Shown: piece after piece, positions 53,363 to 62,101 of the stretch | How positions within the stretch are numbered: the first letter of the stretch is position 1 | Layout of the letters: each line of letters opens with the position of its first letter | NCBI GenBank assembly: GCA_017430325.1 | Contig: JAFRNE010000005.1 | Span: 62,001-126,000, forward strand | Origin: Eubacterium sp. | GTDB taxonomy: Bacteria; Bacillota; Clostridia; Lachnospirales; Lachnospiraceae | Length of the DNA stretch: 64,000 nt | Direction of reading: 5' to 3' | The notes under the pieces: model-generated | The model's database searches: none | The model's input: only the letters and a program-made list of their open reading frames with translations | What the model was told of the DNA's origin: nothing | Made by a program: the position numbers and the translations under genes

Positions 53363-56071
53363 TTAGTTTACGACCTTGCCGCCCTTGATATTATAGTATC
53401 TGCCGTTATAATAAACGCTTCCGTTATAATCAAACTGTACTTTGCCGCCCTTGCAATACCACTGACCGTATTCATTCTTGGCGATTCCTGTAAAGCTGAA
53501 ATTAACCTTACCACCCTGGATGACCCACCAGCCATTGCTGTTCTTTGCAAGGCCGTTGAAGCTGAAGTTAACCTTTCCGTTCTGGATGACCCACCAGCCG
53601 TTGCTGTTCTTCTCAACCGAATTAACGAACTGAACCTTGCCGCCCTTTACGAACCACCAGCCGTTCTGTCCGTTCACGGTGCCCTTCATAACATCATTCT
53701 TGCTGAAGTCAACCTTACCGCCTCTGCAGTACCACCAGCCGTACTGATTCTTTGCAAAGCCGTTGTAATTGAAGTTAACCTTACCCTTCCGGATGACCCA
53801 CCAGCCATTTGAATTCTGCTCAACAGAATCAACAAACTGAACCTTGCCACCGCTTACGAACCACCAGGCGGTCTGTCCGTTGACGGTACCCTTGATGACA
53901 TCCTTCTTTGAGAAATCAACCTTACCGTTTCTGATGTACCACCAGCCGTTTGAATTCTTAGCAAAACCGGTGTAACCGAAGTTAACCTTACCGTTCTGGA
54001 TGATCCACCAGCCGTTGTCATTCTTCTCTACAGAATTAACATACTGTACCTGGCCCTTCTTTACATACCACCAGTCGTTGCCAAACTTTGCAACGCCTGT
54101 GTATGAAGGATTAAATGCATAGGTTGTTATCTTCTTAGTCTCTGTGCTCTTCTTACCGCCGACATTTACGGATGCGGTAACTGTTGAAGTTCCGGACTTA
54201 GTAAGAGTCGGTGCTGTATTTACCTTAGTTGTTACACTTGCAACGATGTAGATCGCATGATTCTTATCACTTGTACTTGTCAGCTTTGCTGTAGCAGTAC
54301 TATTTCCGTTCCAGCTCCAGGTTGGAGTTGTGTTATAGGTGATCGGAACAGCCTTATTTGATATCGGAATATTTGTCGAGGTTGAAATACCATTCTCGGC
54401 AAACAGTCTCTTCATGATAGTGATAAATTCATTACGTGTTACTCTTCCGTAAGGGTCTATCCTCTGCTCAGACTTTGGTGCGCCTGCCTTGCCCTTTCCT
54501 TCCATGATATTCCAGGTTGCAGACCAGCAGATTGCTTCCCAATGATCATAATCAATATCATAATAATCGATATATTCATCGCTTCGTCCAAAGTCGATGG
54601 ATCTCTTGTATTTCTTATACTCTGAATATCTCATGAGCATAAATACAAGATCCTGTCTGGTGATCCACTCGCCTACTCCGAAATTGTCGGAAGAAACGTT
54701 TGGATAACCCATACAAATACTGTTTTTCTGACCCCAGAGGAGTGCATTTGTGTACCATGCGCCGGACTTAACATCCTTGAATCTTGATGTCAGGCCGCTG
54801 ACACTTGGCTTTCCTGCCAGCTCGTACAAAGTCTGTACCACTGTCTCTCTTGTAAGCAGATCCTTCTCTGAAACGCCGTCAGCCAGATCTGAATATTTGA
54901 TATATCCTGTATTTATGGTTCCGCTTGATTGTGTACTCAGCGTAACGTTGTCGTTTAACCACATATAAAAGGAATTATCTTCACTGGTCGATACGTCGCC
55001 GCCATAGTTAATGGTCCATGAACGTCCGTACCACTCCTGTGTGAACTTACCTTCCTTATAGGTCTTAACAAGGAACGGATTGTTGCCTATGTTAAGTGAA
55101 GTAAAGCCATTGATCGCCGCCTGCAGATAACGAAGCTGTGGATTCTTTGTAAGATCCAGCGAGCTTATCTGATTATCCTCGCAGTTCAGGATGACAAGCT
55201 TCGGATTGTGTGTAACATCCAGCTTCTTGATATCATTGTAGCTGCAGATGAGTTTGTTAAGCTCAGGGTTCTTGCTGACATCTATGCTTGCTGCATCATT
55301 ATTTGCACAGTTGTAATACTGAAGTCCCGGATTGTGTGTAACATCGATGCTTCCAAGTCCCGGATTGTCCCAGACATCCAGTCTCTTCATCTTCGTGTTT
55401 TTAGATACATCAAGTGTCTTGAACTTATTTCTGAATGCGTCCAGATGCTGCAGCTTAGGATTCTTGCTGACATCAAGCTTTGACAGCTCGCAGGAACCGC
55501 AGATAAGATGCTCCAGCTCAGGGCATTTTGAAAGATCCAATGTTTTTATCGGATTGTCGCTGCATTCCACATAAGCCATCTTCGGATTGTGGGTAATATC
55601 AAGAGCCGACAGATTACAGTCATAGCAGTAAACCCATACCAGCTCCTTATTCTGCGACAGATCAAGCTTTGTCAGTGGATTGTTGGAGCACCACAGACCG
55701 CGAAGATCCTTGTTCTTAGTAACATCCAGGCTGGAAATATTATTATCCTTGCACCAGAGACCCTGCAGATCCACAAAATACTCAACGCCCTTCAGCGAGC
55801 TGATATTCATTCCCTCGCAGTAAATATTCAGCGTGAGTCCGATCTCTTTTGCATCAAGTGTGCCGTTGCCGTCACGGTCATAATCTCTTCCTGATATTAC
55901 CGATCTGAAATTAGCATCCGGAAAATTGGTCGAATTGATCTTGACCGGCTGTATCGAAGCGGCCGAAACCTCCTTCGCTTTACCGGGAGACGGCAGGATT
56001 CCACTGCCTATAGTCATCATCATTGCGAGGCATCCCGCAACAACTCTGGAAGCTATCCCTTTCTTCTTCAT
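53363..56071 (-). CDS. Secreted LRR, SLH and Trp-repeat cell-surface protein
   Basis: 902 residues. A signal peptide ends near residue 37. Residues 63-77 form an EF-hand-like calcium loop (DYDRDGNGTLDAKE). From about 87 to 330 there are about 11 leucine-rich repeats of 21 residues (SLDVTKNKDLRGLWC type). An SLH-like region (TRETVVQTLYELAG, GAWYTNALLWGQKNSI, GRVTRNEFITIMKRLF) follows at about 400-550, which would anchor to the cell wall. A short Thr-rich linker leads to about 12 repeated GWW units (NGWWVIQNGKVNF) at 650-902. It is probably an adhesin or enzyme-free scaffold. It has its own promoter and terminator. Confidence 0.92.
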   Translation of the reverse strand: MKKKGIASRVVAGCLAMMMTIGSGILPSPGKAKEVSAASIQPVKINSTNFPDANFRSVISGRDYDRDGNGTLDAKEIGLTLNIYCEGMNISSLKGVEYFVDLQGLWCKDNNISSLDVTKNKDLRGLWCSNNPLTKLDLSQNKELVWVYCYDCNLSALDITHNPKMAYVECSDNPIKTLDLSKCPELEHLICGSCELSKLDVSKNPKLQHLDAFRNKFKTLDVSKNTKMKRLDVWDNPGLGSIDVTHNPGLQYYNCANNDAASIDVSKNPELNKLICSYNDIKKLDVTHNPKLVILNCEDNQISSLDLTKNPQLRYLQAAINGFTSLNIGNNPFLVKTYKEGKFTQEWYGRSWTINYGGDVSTSEDNSFYMWLNDNVTLSTQSSGTINTGYIKYSDLADGVSEKDLLTRETVVQTLYELAGKPSVSGLTSRFKDVKSGAWYTNALLWGQKNSICMGYPNVSSDNFGVGEWITRQDLVFMLMRYSEYKKYKRSIDFGRSDEYIDYYDIDYDHWEAICWSATWNIMEGKGKAGAPKSEQRIDPYGRVTRNEFITIMKRLFAENGISTSTNIPISNKAVPITYNTTPTWSWNGNSTATAKLTSTSDKNHAIYIVASVTTKVNTAPTLTKSGTSTVTASVNVGGKKSTETKKITTYAFNPSYTGVAKFGNDWWYVKKGQVQYVNSVEKNDNGWWIIQNGKVNFGYTGFAKNSNGWWYIRNGKVDFSKKDVIKGTVNGQTAWWFVSGGKVQFVDSVEQNSNGWWVIRKGKVNFNYNGFAKNQYGWWYCRGGKVDFSKNDVMKGTVNGQNGWWFVKGGKVQFVNSVEKNSNGWWVIQNGKVNFSFNGLAKNSNGWWVIQGGKVNFSFTGIAKNEYGQWYCKGGKVQFDYNGSVYYNGRYYNIKGGKVVN

Positions 56072-56199
56072 ATTTCTTACTTCCCTTCTATTTCTTTTCG
56101 CCGCTGTGCGGCCGTTAGATAAGCCACGTCAAACAAATCCCCTCTCAGACCCTTTGAAATATCATACAAAAGGCGCGATCTGTTTATACCGCTACGCAT

Positions 56200-56229
56200 A
56201 ATATAACAACACTCCGCAAATATTGTCAA
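56200..56229 (-). promoter_or_regulatory. Promoter of the LRR surface protein
   Basis: TTGACA (56224-56229), an 18-base spacer and TATATT (56200-56205). It gives a leader of about 125 bases that includes a GCCGC-ACA-GCGGC hairpin. No riboswitch motif is recognised there. Confidence 0.7.
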
Positions 56230-56258
56230 TAAATCATAGTTCCGACCTAATAATTATT

Positions 56259-57455
56259 TTATTTATCAAATACAGCCTTAAGTTCTTCAAAACCGTCTCT
56301 GTTCTTTTTATTCATATTTTTCACGATCTTCTCAAGCTCGTCTCTCTCTTCAAGAGTTCCGGAAATGCCCTTACTCATCAGTCTCTCGCTGAGCTTTGCC
56401 GCGTAATCGTAGTCGCTTGTATATTTGTCTGCCCACGCATCGGTGTCATCCATTGAATCATCGAAAAGCCTGATCTTCTCGCCACCCTTTACAGTGAGCT
56501 CAACCTGAACCGCATTGTCATCTTCATACACTCTGAAGCTTTCAACTTCATCCATAGTGTAATCGGTAGACTTTCCGGCCTTCTTAACCGTGAAGCTGTC
56601 CTCTCTTATTGTCACACTGTCCTTTGAGGCCGTCATAACAAGCATTACGATACCGCCAATGGCTGCCGCCGCAAAAAATACAGCTATGATATGTCTCTTG
56701 AGAGCCGACAGCAGATGATAGCTTCCGTCAAGGATAAGGTAGATAAATACGGCTGAAGCGATCAGCGCCACTGCCATATATGCATCTGTACCGGTACTCA
56801 CCCTTACCACTTCACCGTTTGATATATCCTTCATGATGATATTTGAAGATACGATCGATATGATGAGTATCACCAGCATGAGTGCCGCTGCAACACCGGC
56901 AACAAGCTTGACCAGATTGAAGAAGCCTCTGCTGAGTGCCTTAAGCACTGCAACTGTTCTTTTTGCTTCATGTGAAAGAAGATATTTAAATACGCTTCTT
57001 GTAATGAGATTCACTGCCGTTGGTATAAGGAGGATAAGTCCCGAAATGATCAGCGCATCACTTACCCTGTGAATCTTTACAAATATAAATACTAAATTTA
57101 TACCCATCGATACCAGCTGGAGCGGAAGAAGCCTCTTCATAATACCGTTAAAATATGCATCAGCATCAAAGCTGTGTGCCTTCATGATCCTGACCAGCGA
57201 GCCGTCTCCTCTTACAGTCTCTGACATATAAACCTTCAAATCTCCTGCGCCTCTATAGGCAACAAGGTAATTGATCATATAGTCGATTGAGGCAATAAGC
57301 AGCAGTCCCGCTCCAAACAAGGTATATCCAACGCCTGCGGAAAGCTTACCCACTCCTTCCTTACATGTGAAGATGAAAAGCCCCAGCAGCCACAGTACTA
57401 TCCAGCCGATCCTTCTTTTATTCTGTTCTCTGATAAATTTTATAAATCCGTCCAT
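56259..57455 (-). CDS. Membrane protein of the ABC operon, unknown function
   Basis: 398 residues with about six to seven membrane helices in the first 280 residues, then a soluble beta domain (SVTIREDSFTVKKAGKSTDYT, FRVYEDDNAVQVELTVKG). No known family is certain. It is the last gene of the GntR-ABC operon and may be a membrane partner of the adjacent ATPase at 57473, whose dedicated permease is otherwise not visible. Confidence 0.7.
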   Translation of the reverse strand: MDGFIKFIREQNKRRIGWIVLWLLGLFIFTCKEGVGKLSAGVGYTLFGAGLLLIASIDYMINYLVAYRGAGDLKVYMSETVRGDGSLVRIMKAHSFDADAYFNGIMKRLLPLQLVSMGINLVFIFVKIHRVSDALIISGLILLIPTAVNLITRSVFKYLLSHEAKRTVAVLKALSRGFFNLVKLVAGVAAALMLVILIISIVSSNIIMKDISNGEVVRVSTGTDAYMAVALIASAVFIYLILDGSYHLLSALKRHIIAVFFAAAAIGGIVMLVMTASKDSVTIREDSFTVKKAGKSTDYTMDEVESFRVYEDDNAVQVELTVKGGEKIRLFDDSMDDTDAWADKYTSDYDYAAKLSERLMSKGISGTLEERDELEKIVKNMNKKNRDGFEELKAVFDK

Positions 57456-57472
57456 ATTTTTCCCCTGTTTAT

Positions 57473-58192
57473 CTATTTAGAAAATAACTCTCTCAGCTCT
57501 GTCTTGCCTTCTTTTTCAAGCACCTCGTATCTGTCACCGGCCTTCACTATCTCGCCCCTCTTCATGAGAACGATATAGTCGACCATATCCGTGACCTCGT
57601 CCAGCAGATGCGTACTGATGATCAGCGACATATTGTTTTCTGCAACCGCATCCTGAAGTATCTCAAGTATTTCCATCTTAAATACAGGATCCAGGTTGGC
57701 CAGCGGCTCATCAAGTATCATGAGCTTAGGTCTCTTTGACAGATTAAAGGCTATCTCTGCCTTAACCTTCTGTCCCTTCGATAGCTTACCGTAGCTCTTA
57801 TCTAGCTCAGACTTAAGTCCGGCCCTGGCTATCAGCTTGTCAAAATACTCTCTGTCGAACGTCGGATAAAGTGTTGAAAGCATTTTTACATTTTCACCCA
57901 GCGGCATATTTAGAGCGCACCACTCTTCACCTGTAAGCGATGCCTCCGCATGGTATTTCACCAGCTCCTTATGCTTTATCCTTCCGCCCGAAAGAATATC
58001 ATGACCGTTCCAGCTGATACTTCCCGAATCACCTGTCAACATCCCATACATCAGCTTCATAAAGGTTGTCTTGCCGCTGCCGTTCTCCCCAAGAAGGCAG
58101 TAAATATACCCCGGCTCGACGGAGAGACTGAGCCTGTCGACCTTGAAATTTCCCCTTTTATACCTAAAACTTACATCTTTAATCTCCAGCAT
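57473..58192 (-). CDS. ABC transporter ATP-binding protein
   Basis: 239 residues from ATG 58192 with AAAGG upstream. Walker A GENGSGKTT, a signature region KLSKGQKVKAEIAF and Walker B LMILDEPLANLDP. The short size and adjacent membrane gene fit an exporter or drug-resistance type of the YtrB/BcrA group. It lies between the GntR regulator and the membrane gene. Confidence 0.9.
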   Translation of the reverse strand: MLEIKDVSFRYKRGNFKVDRLSLSVEPGYIYCLLGENGSGKTTFMKLMYGMLTGDSGSISWNGHDILSGGRIKHKELVKYHAEASLTGEEWCALNMPLGENVKMLSTLYPTFDREYFDKLIARAGLKSELDKSYGKLSKGQKVKAEIAFNLSKRPKLMILDEPLANLDPVFKMEILEILQDAVAENNMSLIISTHLLDEVTDMVDYIVLMKRGEIVKAGDRYEVLEKEGKTELRELFSK

Positions 58193-58302
58193 ATTTTTAA
58201 CCTTTCTACTATGTAATTCCATATCTTCGGATACATTCTCTCTGTATCACCCTTCAATCCTTCACTCTGTCCGGACATATTCTCTTTGATTTACCCGGCT
58301 CA

Positions 58303-58671
58303 CTAATCCCACAGTATCCTGATCATATCCACTGCTTCGTCCACATTCATTCCGGACGCCTTGGCTTCCTCTATCCATCCGGTCAGCTTCTCCTCAAGTC
58401 CGAGTGTCTTCTTCTCCTTCAAATACTGAAGATCCGGATTATCAACATAGAAGCCCTTACCCTGAACCGAGTAGATCATTCCTTCTTTCTCCAGATCCTC
58501 ATAGGCTCTTTTGATAGTGATAACACTTATCCTAAGGTCTGCCGCGAGCCCTCTTATCGACGGTAGCGGCTCACCCTCTTTAAGCTCACCCCTCACTATC
58601 ATATCCTTAAAGGCTCTTTCGATCTGTTCATATATAGGTATGCCGCTTTTTGTATTTATACTTATATTCAT
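58303..58671 (-). CDS. GntR-family regulator, YtrA type
   Basis: 122 residues: an N-terminal wHTH (PIYEQIERAFKDMIVRGELKEGEPLPSIRGLAADLRISVITIKRAYEDLEKEGMI) and a short C-terminal tail without a ligand-binding domain, as in YtrA. It very likely represses its own operon by binding the palindrome overlapping the -10 box at 60433-60450. It is the third gene of the operon. Confidence 0.9.
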   Translation of the reverse strand: MNISINTKSGIPIYEQIERAFKDMIVRGELKEGEPLPSIRGLAADLRISVITIKRAYEDLEKEGMIYSVQGKGFYVDNPDLQYLKEKKTLGLEEKLTGWIEEAKASGMNVDEAVDMIRILWD

Positions 58672-58680
58672 AGCCGCCTC

Positions 58681-59352
58681 CTATTCTTCAGCCGGACGAT
58701 AATCATATGTCCCAAGCTTACTTCTCTCGATCAACACATTAATTACCAGCAGAACTGCCGCTCCCAGCAGTATTGCCGCATGCATCCACTGCGGTCCTTC
58801 CTTAAGCAGCCCCTTCGCCTTCTGCGCACTCATCATTATAACGATAGCATATGTAAAGAAGATGATGTGAGGGATGGTCTGAATAAATATCTTATATACA
58901 GCCCTCGGTAAAAGAGTCCTGACTCCTCCGTTTTCCCTTGCCTCACTGATCGCGTCCAGCATCAGTTCATAAGCATAAACCATAAGGAAAATAAAGAATG
59001 CCGCCTCGATCAGTAGCAGTTTCCTCGAAACATGATCATGGAAGCCGTACCAGCCGTTCTTTCCTGCAAAATAGATATATACTCTTCCGACCATTCCTAT
59101 AAGCAGATATCTCAGCCAAACATTCCGGATCTTCATCTTCTTTTTACCGATTACTTCCTTCTCCGACAGTGGAAGCATATGCTCTATTTCCGTCGACTGC
59201 ACAAAGCCTACCGAAAATGCGCTTCCGAAAAGGATTATGAACCACTGCATCCTTCCGGCTACGATCATCAAAAATACAAAAAGCAGTCTCGCCAGCCAGA
59301 GTATCGGATTGTATTTAAAACTTATTCTTTCTCTTCTGAAATAATCTTTCAT
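58681..59352 (-). CDS. Membrane protein of the ABC operon
   Basis: 223 residues with about five to six membrane helices. No family is recognised; it may be the permease partner of the ATPase at 59434-60324, since it follows it directly. A positively charged start (MKDYFRRERISFKYN) fits an inside-first topology. Confidence 0.65.
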   Translation of the reverse strand: MKDYFRRERISFKYNPILWLARLLFVFLMIVAGRMQWFIILFGSAFSVGFVQSTEIEHMLPLSEKEVIGKKKMKIRNVWLRYLLIGMVGRVYIYFAGKNGWYGFHDHVSRKLLLIEAAFFIFLMVYAYELMLDAISEARENGGVRTLLPRAVYKIFIQTIPHIIFFTYAIVIMMSAQKAKGLLKEGPQWMHAAILLGAAVLLVINVLIERSKLGTYDYRPAEE

Positions 59353-59433
59353 CTTTACAGCCTTTCTATTACTTTGATCCTCCGTGATAGATCATCCGGT
59401 TATTTGATCCACACCACTTGATCGATCATCCAA

Positions 59434-60324
59434 TCAATATTCTTCCTCAACCGCCAGCGACTTTTCAACGTAGTACATGATCTCCTGCAGTGTTGCATAT
59501 CTTGCATTCTGATAATCTGAGAAATTCTTATCCTCTCTATGTATCAGTGCTTCGCTGTGTCCTTCTCTGATGCGTCTGCCCACTGTGTCTTCCTCAGGGA
59601 TATTTTCTATCTCAGCTTTATCTCCCTCGACTATCCTGTAGGAATCTCTGAAGCTGTCGATATCTCCAAAATACCTCACCGTACTCTCATTTCCGTCCCT
59701 GCCGATCCAGAGAAGATCATCAACTATATGTTCAAGTTCTGTTACCAGATGGCTGGAAATAATGACTGAACTCTCTTCCGAAGCAACCATCTCTCTTATA
59801 CTATCGTAGAAATAATCTCTGAAGTTTACATCCAGATTACCGGCCGGCTCATCCATGATATAAAGCTTTGCCGGGTAGCTTCTTGCAAATGCCAGCTGCA
59901 TTCTGAGCATCTCTCCGAGAGACAGTTCCGAGATGCGAAGCCTCTCCGGTATTTCATATTCCTCAAGGTAGTTTCTGAAGGTTTCAAGATCAAAGCCCTC
60001 GTAGTAATATCCGTAGGTCTCTCCTGCCTCAAGCACCTTCATATTTCTTGAGAAAGGTGTTTCCTGAAGGATAAAGCCAAGTTTCTGTCGGAATTCCTTC
60101 TGATCAGCTTTGGAGTCCTTTCCGTCAAGTATTATCCGACCGCTGTCTCTCTCATCTCTGCCAAGCCTGTAGCTTCCAAGTATGGTCCGAAGCAGCGTTG
60201 TCTTACCGGCTCCGTTCATTCCGATCAGTCCGACCACTCTTCCCTTCGGGAAGGAAAAGCTTATATCTTTCAGCCTGAACTCTTCTTTATATTTGGTTAA
60301 TCCTTCACATTTAAAATATTCCAT
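59434..60324 (-). CDS. ABC transporter ATP-binding protein
   Basis: 296 residues. Walker A GMNGAGKTT, Q-loop LGFILQETPF, signature ELSLGEMLRMQ (LSLGE, a variant), Walker B LYIMDEPAGNLDV and the switch His in ISSHLVTEL. The C-terminal 80 residues are charged and may be regulatory. It is the first gene of the operon, downstream of the palindrome-controlled promoter. Confidence 0.9.
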   Translation of the reverse strand: MEYFKCEGLTKYKEEFRLKDISFSFPKGRVVGLIGMNGAGKTTLLRTILGSYRLGRDERDSGRIILDGKDSKADQKEFRQKLGFILQETPFSRNMKVLEAGETYGYYYEGFDLETFRNYLEEYEIPERLRISELSLGEMLRMQLAFARSYPAKLYIMDEPAGNLDVNFRDYFYDSIREMVASEESSVIISSHLVTELEHIVDDLLWIGRDGNESTVRYFGDIDSFRDSYRIVEGDKAEIENIPEEDTVGRRIREGHSEALIHREDKNFSDYQNARYATLQEIMYYVEKSLAVEEEY

Positions 60325-60431
60325 CCTATCATCCCTTCACTAAATACGTCCTATGTTAATTAACACTATCCAAATGATTTACTTCTTTTAAACACATAAC
60401 ATTACTGTGTATCTCTGCTATGTATATGCAC

Positions 60432-60460
60432 AGTATATACAGTTATATACACCTTGTCAA
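60432..60460 (-). promoter_or_regulatory. Promoter and GntR operator of the ABC operon
   Basis: TTGACA (60455-60460), a 17-base spacer and TATACT (60432-60437). A perfect palindrome GTATATA-N4-TATATAC (60433-60450) overlaps the -10 box and spacer. A partial third half-site (GTATATGCA) follows. It fits autorepression by the YtrA-like protein. Confidence 0.8.
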
Positions 60461-60492
60461 TGTATTTTTTTATTAACAATTTATTAATCTGA

Positions 60493-60660
60493 TTTGTTGG
60501 TCATGGTGAAGATAAAAAGAAAGAATTTGTCGAGCACGTTATTACAATTGATAAATATGCCAGCGATCATTTAGAGCTCGATTCGCTTTTAGACAGTATG
60601 GAAAGTCGTCAGTTTCAAAGAAATCAACACCTCACAAATAAAATTCTTAAGAAAAATTAA
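60493..60660 (+). pseudogene. Probable gene remnant, 3' end only
   Basis: A reading frame of 56 codons without a start codon ends at TAA 60660. It has coding-like sequence (HGEDKKKEFVEHVITIDKY, SDHLELDSLLDSMESRQFQR). No family is recognised. It lies in the 442-base gap between the divergent ABC operon and the next gene; the rest of the gap holds the two promoters. Confidence 0.35.
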
Positions 60661-60689
60661 TATTTTATGGCTTGAACTGCATTTTTTTG

Positions 60690-60718
60690 TTTCACATTCA
60701 AAAAACATGTGATATAAT
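60690..60718 (+). promoter_or_regulatory. Extended -10 promoter of the oxoamine synthase gene
   Basis: TGATATAAT (extended -10, TATAAT at 60713-60718) with TTTCAC (60690-60695) 17 bases upstream. It gives a leader of about 42 bases. Confidence 0.65.
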
Positions 60719-60766
60719 CCTCGATAGTCTTTTGTATTTATATGCATATTATAGTGGAGGAATTAT

Positions 60767-61960
60767 ATGGACATTTTTGGTAAATGCTTCGAGCCGTCAC
60801 AGGCTGATGAGGCTAGAGAACAGGGAATATACCCTTATTTCCATGCTTTGGAGTCTAAGCAGGACACCGAAGTACAGATGGAGGGAAAGAGACGAATAAT
60901 GCTCGGTTCCAACAATTATCTGGGTCTTACAACCCATCCGGAAGTTATCGAAGCCGGTATACGCGCTATCGAACAGTACGGATCAGGCTGCTCAGGCTCA
61001 CGTTTTCTGAACGGAACCTTAAAGCTTCATTTACAGCTAGAGGAAGAGCTGGCTGAGTTTTTGGGGAAAGAGGCAGCCCTCTCCTTCTCTACAGGTTTTC
61101 AGTCAAACCTCGGTATCATCAGTGCTCTTGTAGGACGTGATGATTACGTAATAATGGATAGAGAGAATCATGCGAGTCTTTATGATGCCTGCCGTCTTTC
61201 GTTCGGCAAGATGCTTCGTTTCAAGCACAACGATATGGCTGATCTTGAACAGAAGCTGAAGGCAGTTCCTGAAGACGCAGGATGCCTCATCGTAACCGAT
61301 GGTGTATTTTCAATGGGCGGTGACATCGCAAATCTCCCTGAGATCTGCCGTCTCGCTAAGCAGTATGGCGCAAGAGTCATGGTTGACGATTCACACGGTC
61401 TCGGTGTTATCGGTAAGGGCGGCCGCGGAACAGCAAGCTACTACGGACTTGAGGATCAGGTTGATATCTATATGGGAACATTCTCTAAGTCACTTGCTTC
61501 ACTTGGCGGTTTCATGGCAACTTCAGCACGTGTTATCGATTACGTTAAGCACTGCTCAAGACCATTTATCTTCTCTGCATCGATAACTCCTGCAAGCTGT
61601 GCTTCTGCACTTGCTGCACTCAATATACTTAAGAATCATCCGGAGCTTCCTGAGACACTTCAGTCAAGAGCAATGTTTATGCGTCAGAAGCTTCGTGAGG
61701 CAAATATACGTATGCGCGAGTCAAATGGTGAGAGGATTCCGATCATTCCTATCTACACCTACGAGTTATTCCCTACTCTGACTATTGCGAAGGATCTTTA
61801 CGATCGCGGAGTTTACGTTAATTCTACTCTGCCACCTGCAACTCCTCCAGGAGAATGCCTGCTTCGTACAAGTCTCATGGCTACTCATACCGAGGAGATC
61901 ATCGAGGAAGCTGTAGGCATCATCGCCGAGGTGCTTCATAAGCATAACATCAATAACTAA
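60767..61960 (+). CDS. Alpha-oxoamine synthase, serine-palmitoyltransferase-like
   Basis: 397 residues, PLP-dependent. The PLP Lys is K241 in GTFSKSLASLGG, the cofactor Asp and His lie in VDDSHGLG (207-213), and VTDGVFSMGGD precedes. The C-terminal PPATPPGECLLRTSLMATHT resembles the PATP loop of serine palmitoyltransferase rather than BioF or Kbl. It would join an amino acid and an acyl-CoA with CO2 loss. The gene has its own promoter and a strong terminator and no biotin or threonine genes nearby. A sphingolipid-like or other lipid product is inferred. Confidence 0.8.
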   Translation: MDIFGKCFEPSQADEAREQGIYPYFHALESKQDTEVQMEGKRRIMLGSNNYLGLTTHPEVIEAGIRAIEQYGSGCSGSRFLNGTLKLHLQLEEELAEFLGKEAALSFSTGFQSNLGIISALVGRDDYVIMDRENHASLYDACRLSFGKMLRFKHNDMADLEQKLKAVPEDAGCLIVTDGVFSMGGDIANLPEICRLAKQYGARVMVDDSHGLGVIGKGGRGTASYYGLEDQVDIYMGTFSKSLASLGGFMATSARVIDYVKHCSRPFIFSASITPASCASALAALNILKNHPELPETLQSRAMFMRQKLREANIRMRESNGERIPIIPIYTYELFPTLTIAKDLYDRGVYVNSTLPPATPPGECLLRTSLMATHTEEIIEEAVGIIAEVLHKHNINN

Positions 61961-61970
61961 TAAAAATACA

Positions 61971-62036
61971 GTCTCCGCTTAACAGCTAAACATCCGGTAT
62001 TCCGGGTTTATAACTGCTAAGCGGAGACTTTTTTTG
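61971..62036 (+). terminator. Terminator of the oxoamine synthase gene
   Basis: 11-bp arms (61971-61981 and 62018-62028) enclose a smaller hairpin (CCGGTATTCCGG). A run of seven T follows. Confidence 0.9.
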
Positions 62037-62101
62037 TTTACCGCTCATTGCGGCATCTCTATTACAGGCATCTATATATCCATAAATATGGCTGATTTAG
62101 A

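Noticed and set aside
56072..56199. Cyclic-di-GMP riboswitch in the leader of the LRR gene, suggested by the diguanylate cyclase elsewhere.
   Set aside because: The leader lacks the conserved GEMM core; only a short GC hairpin is present.
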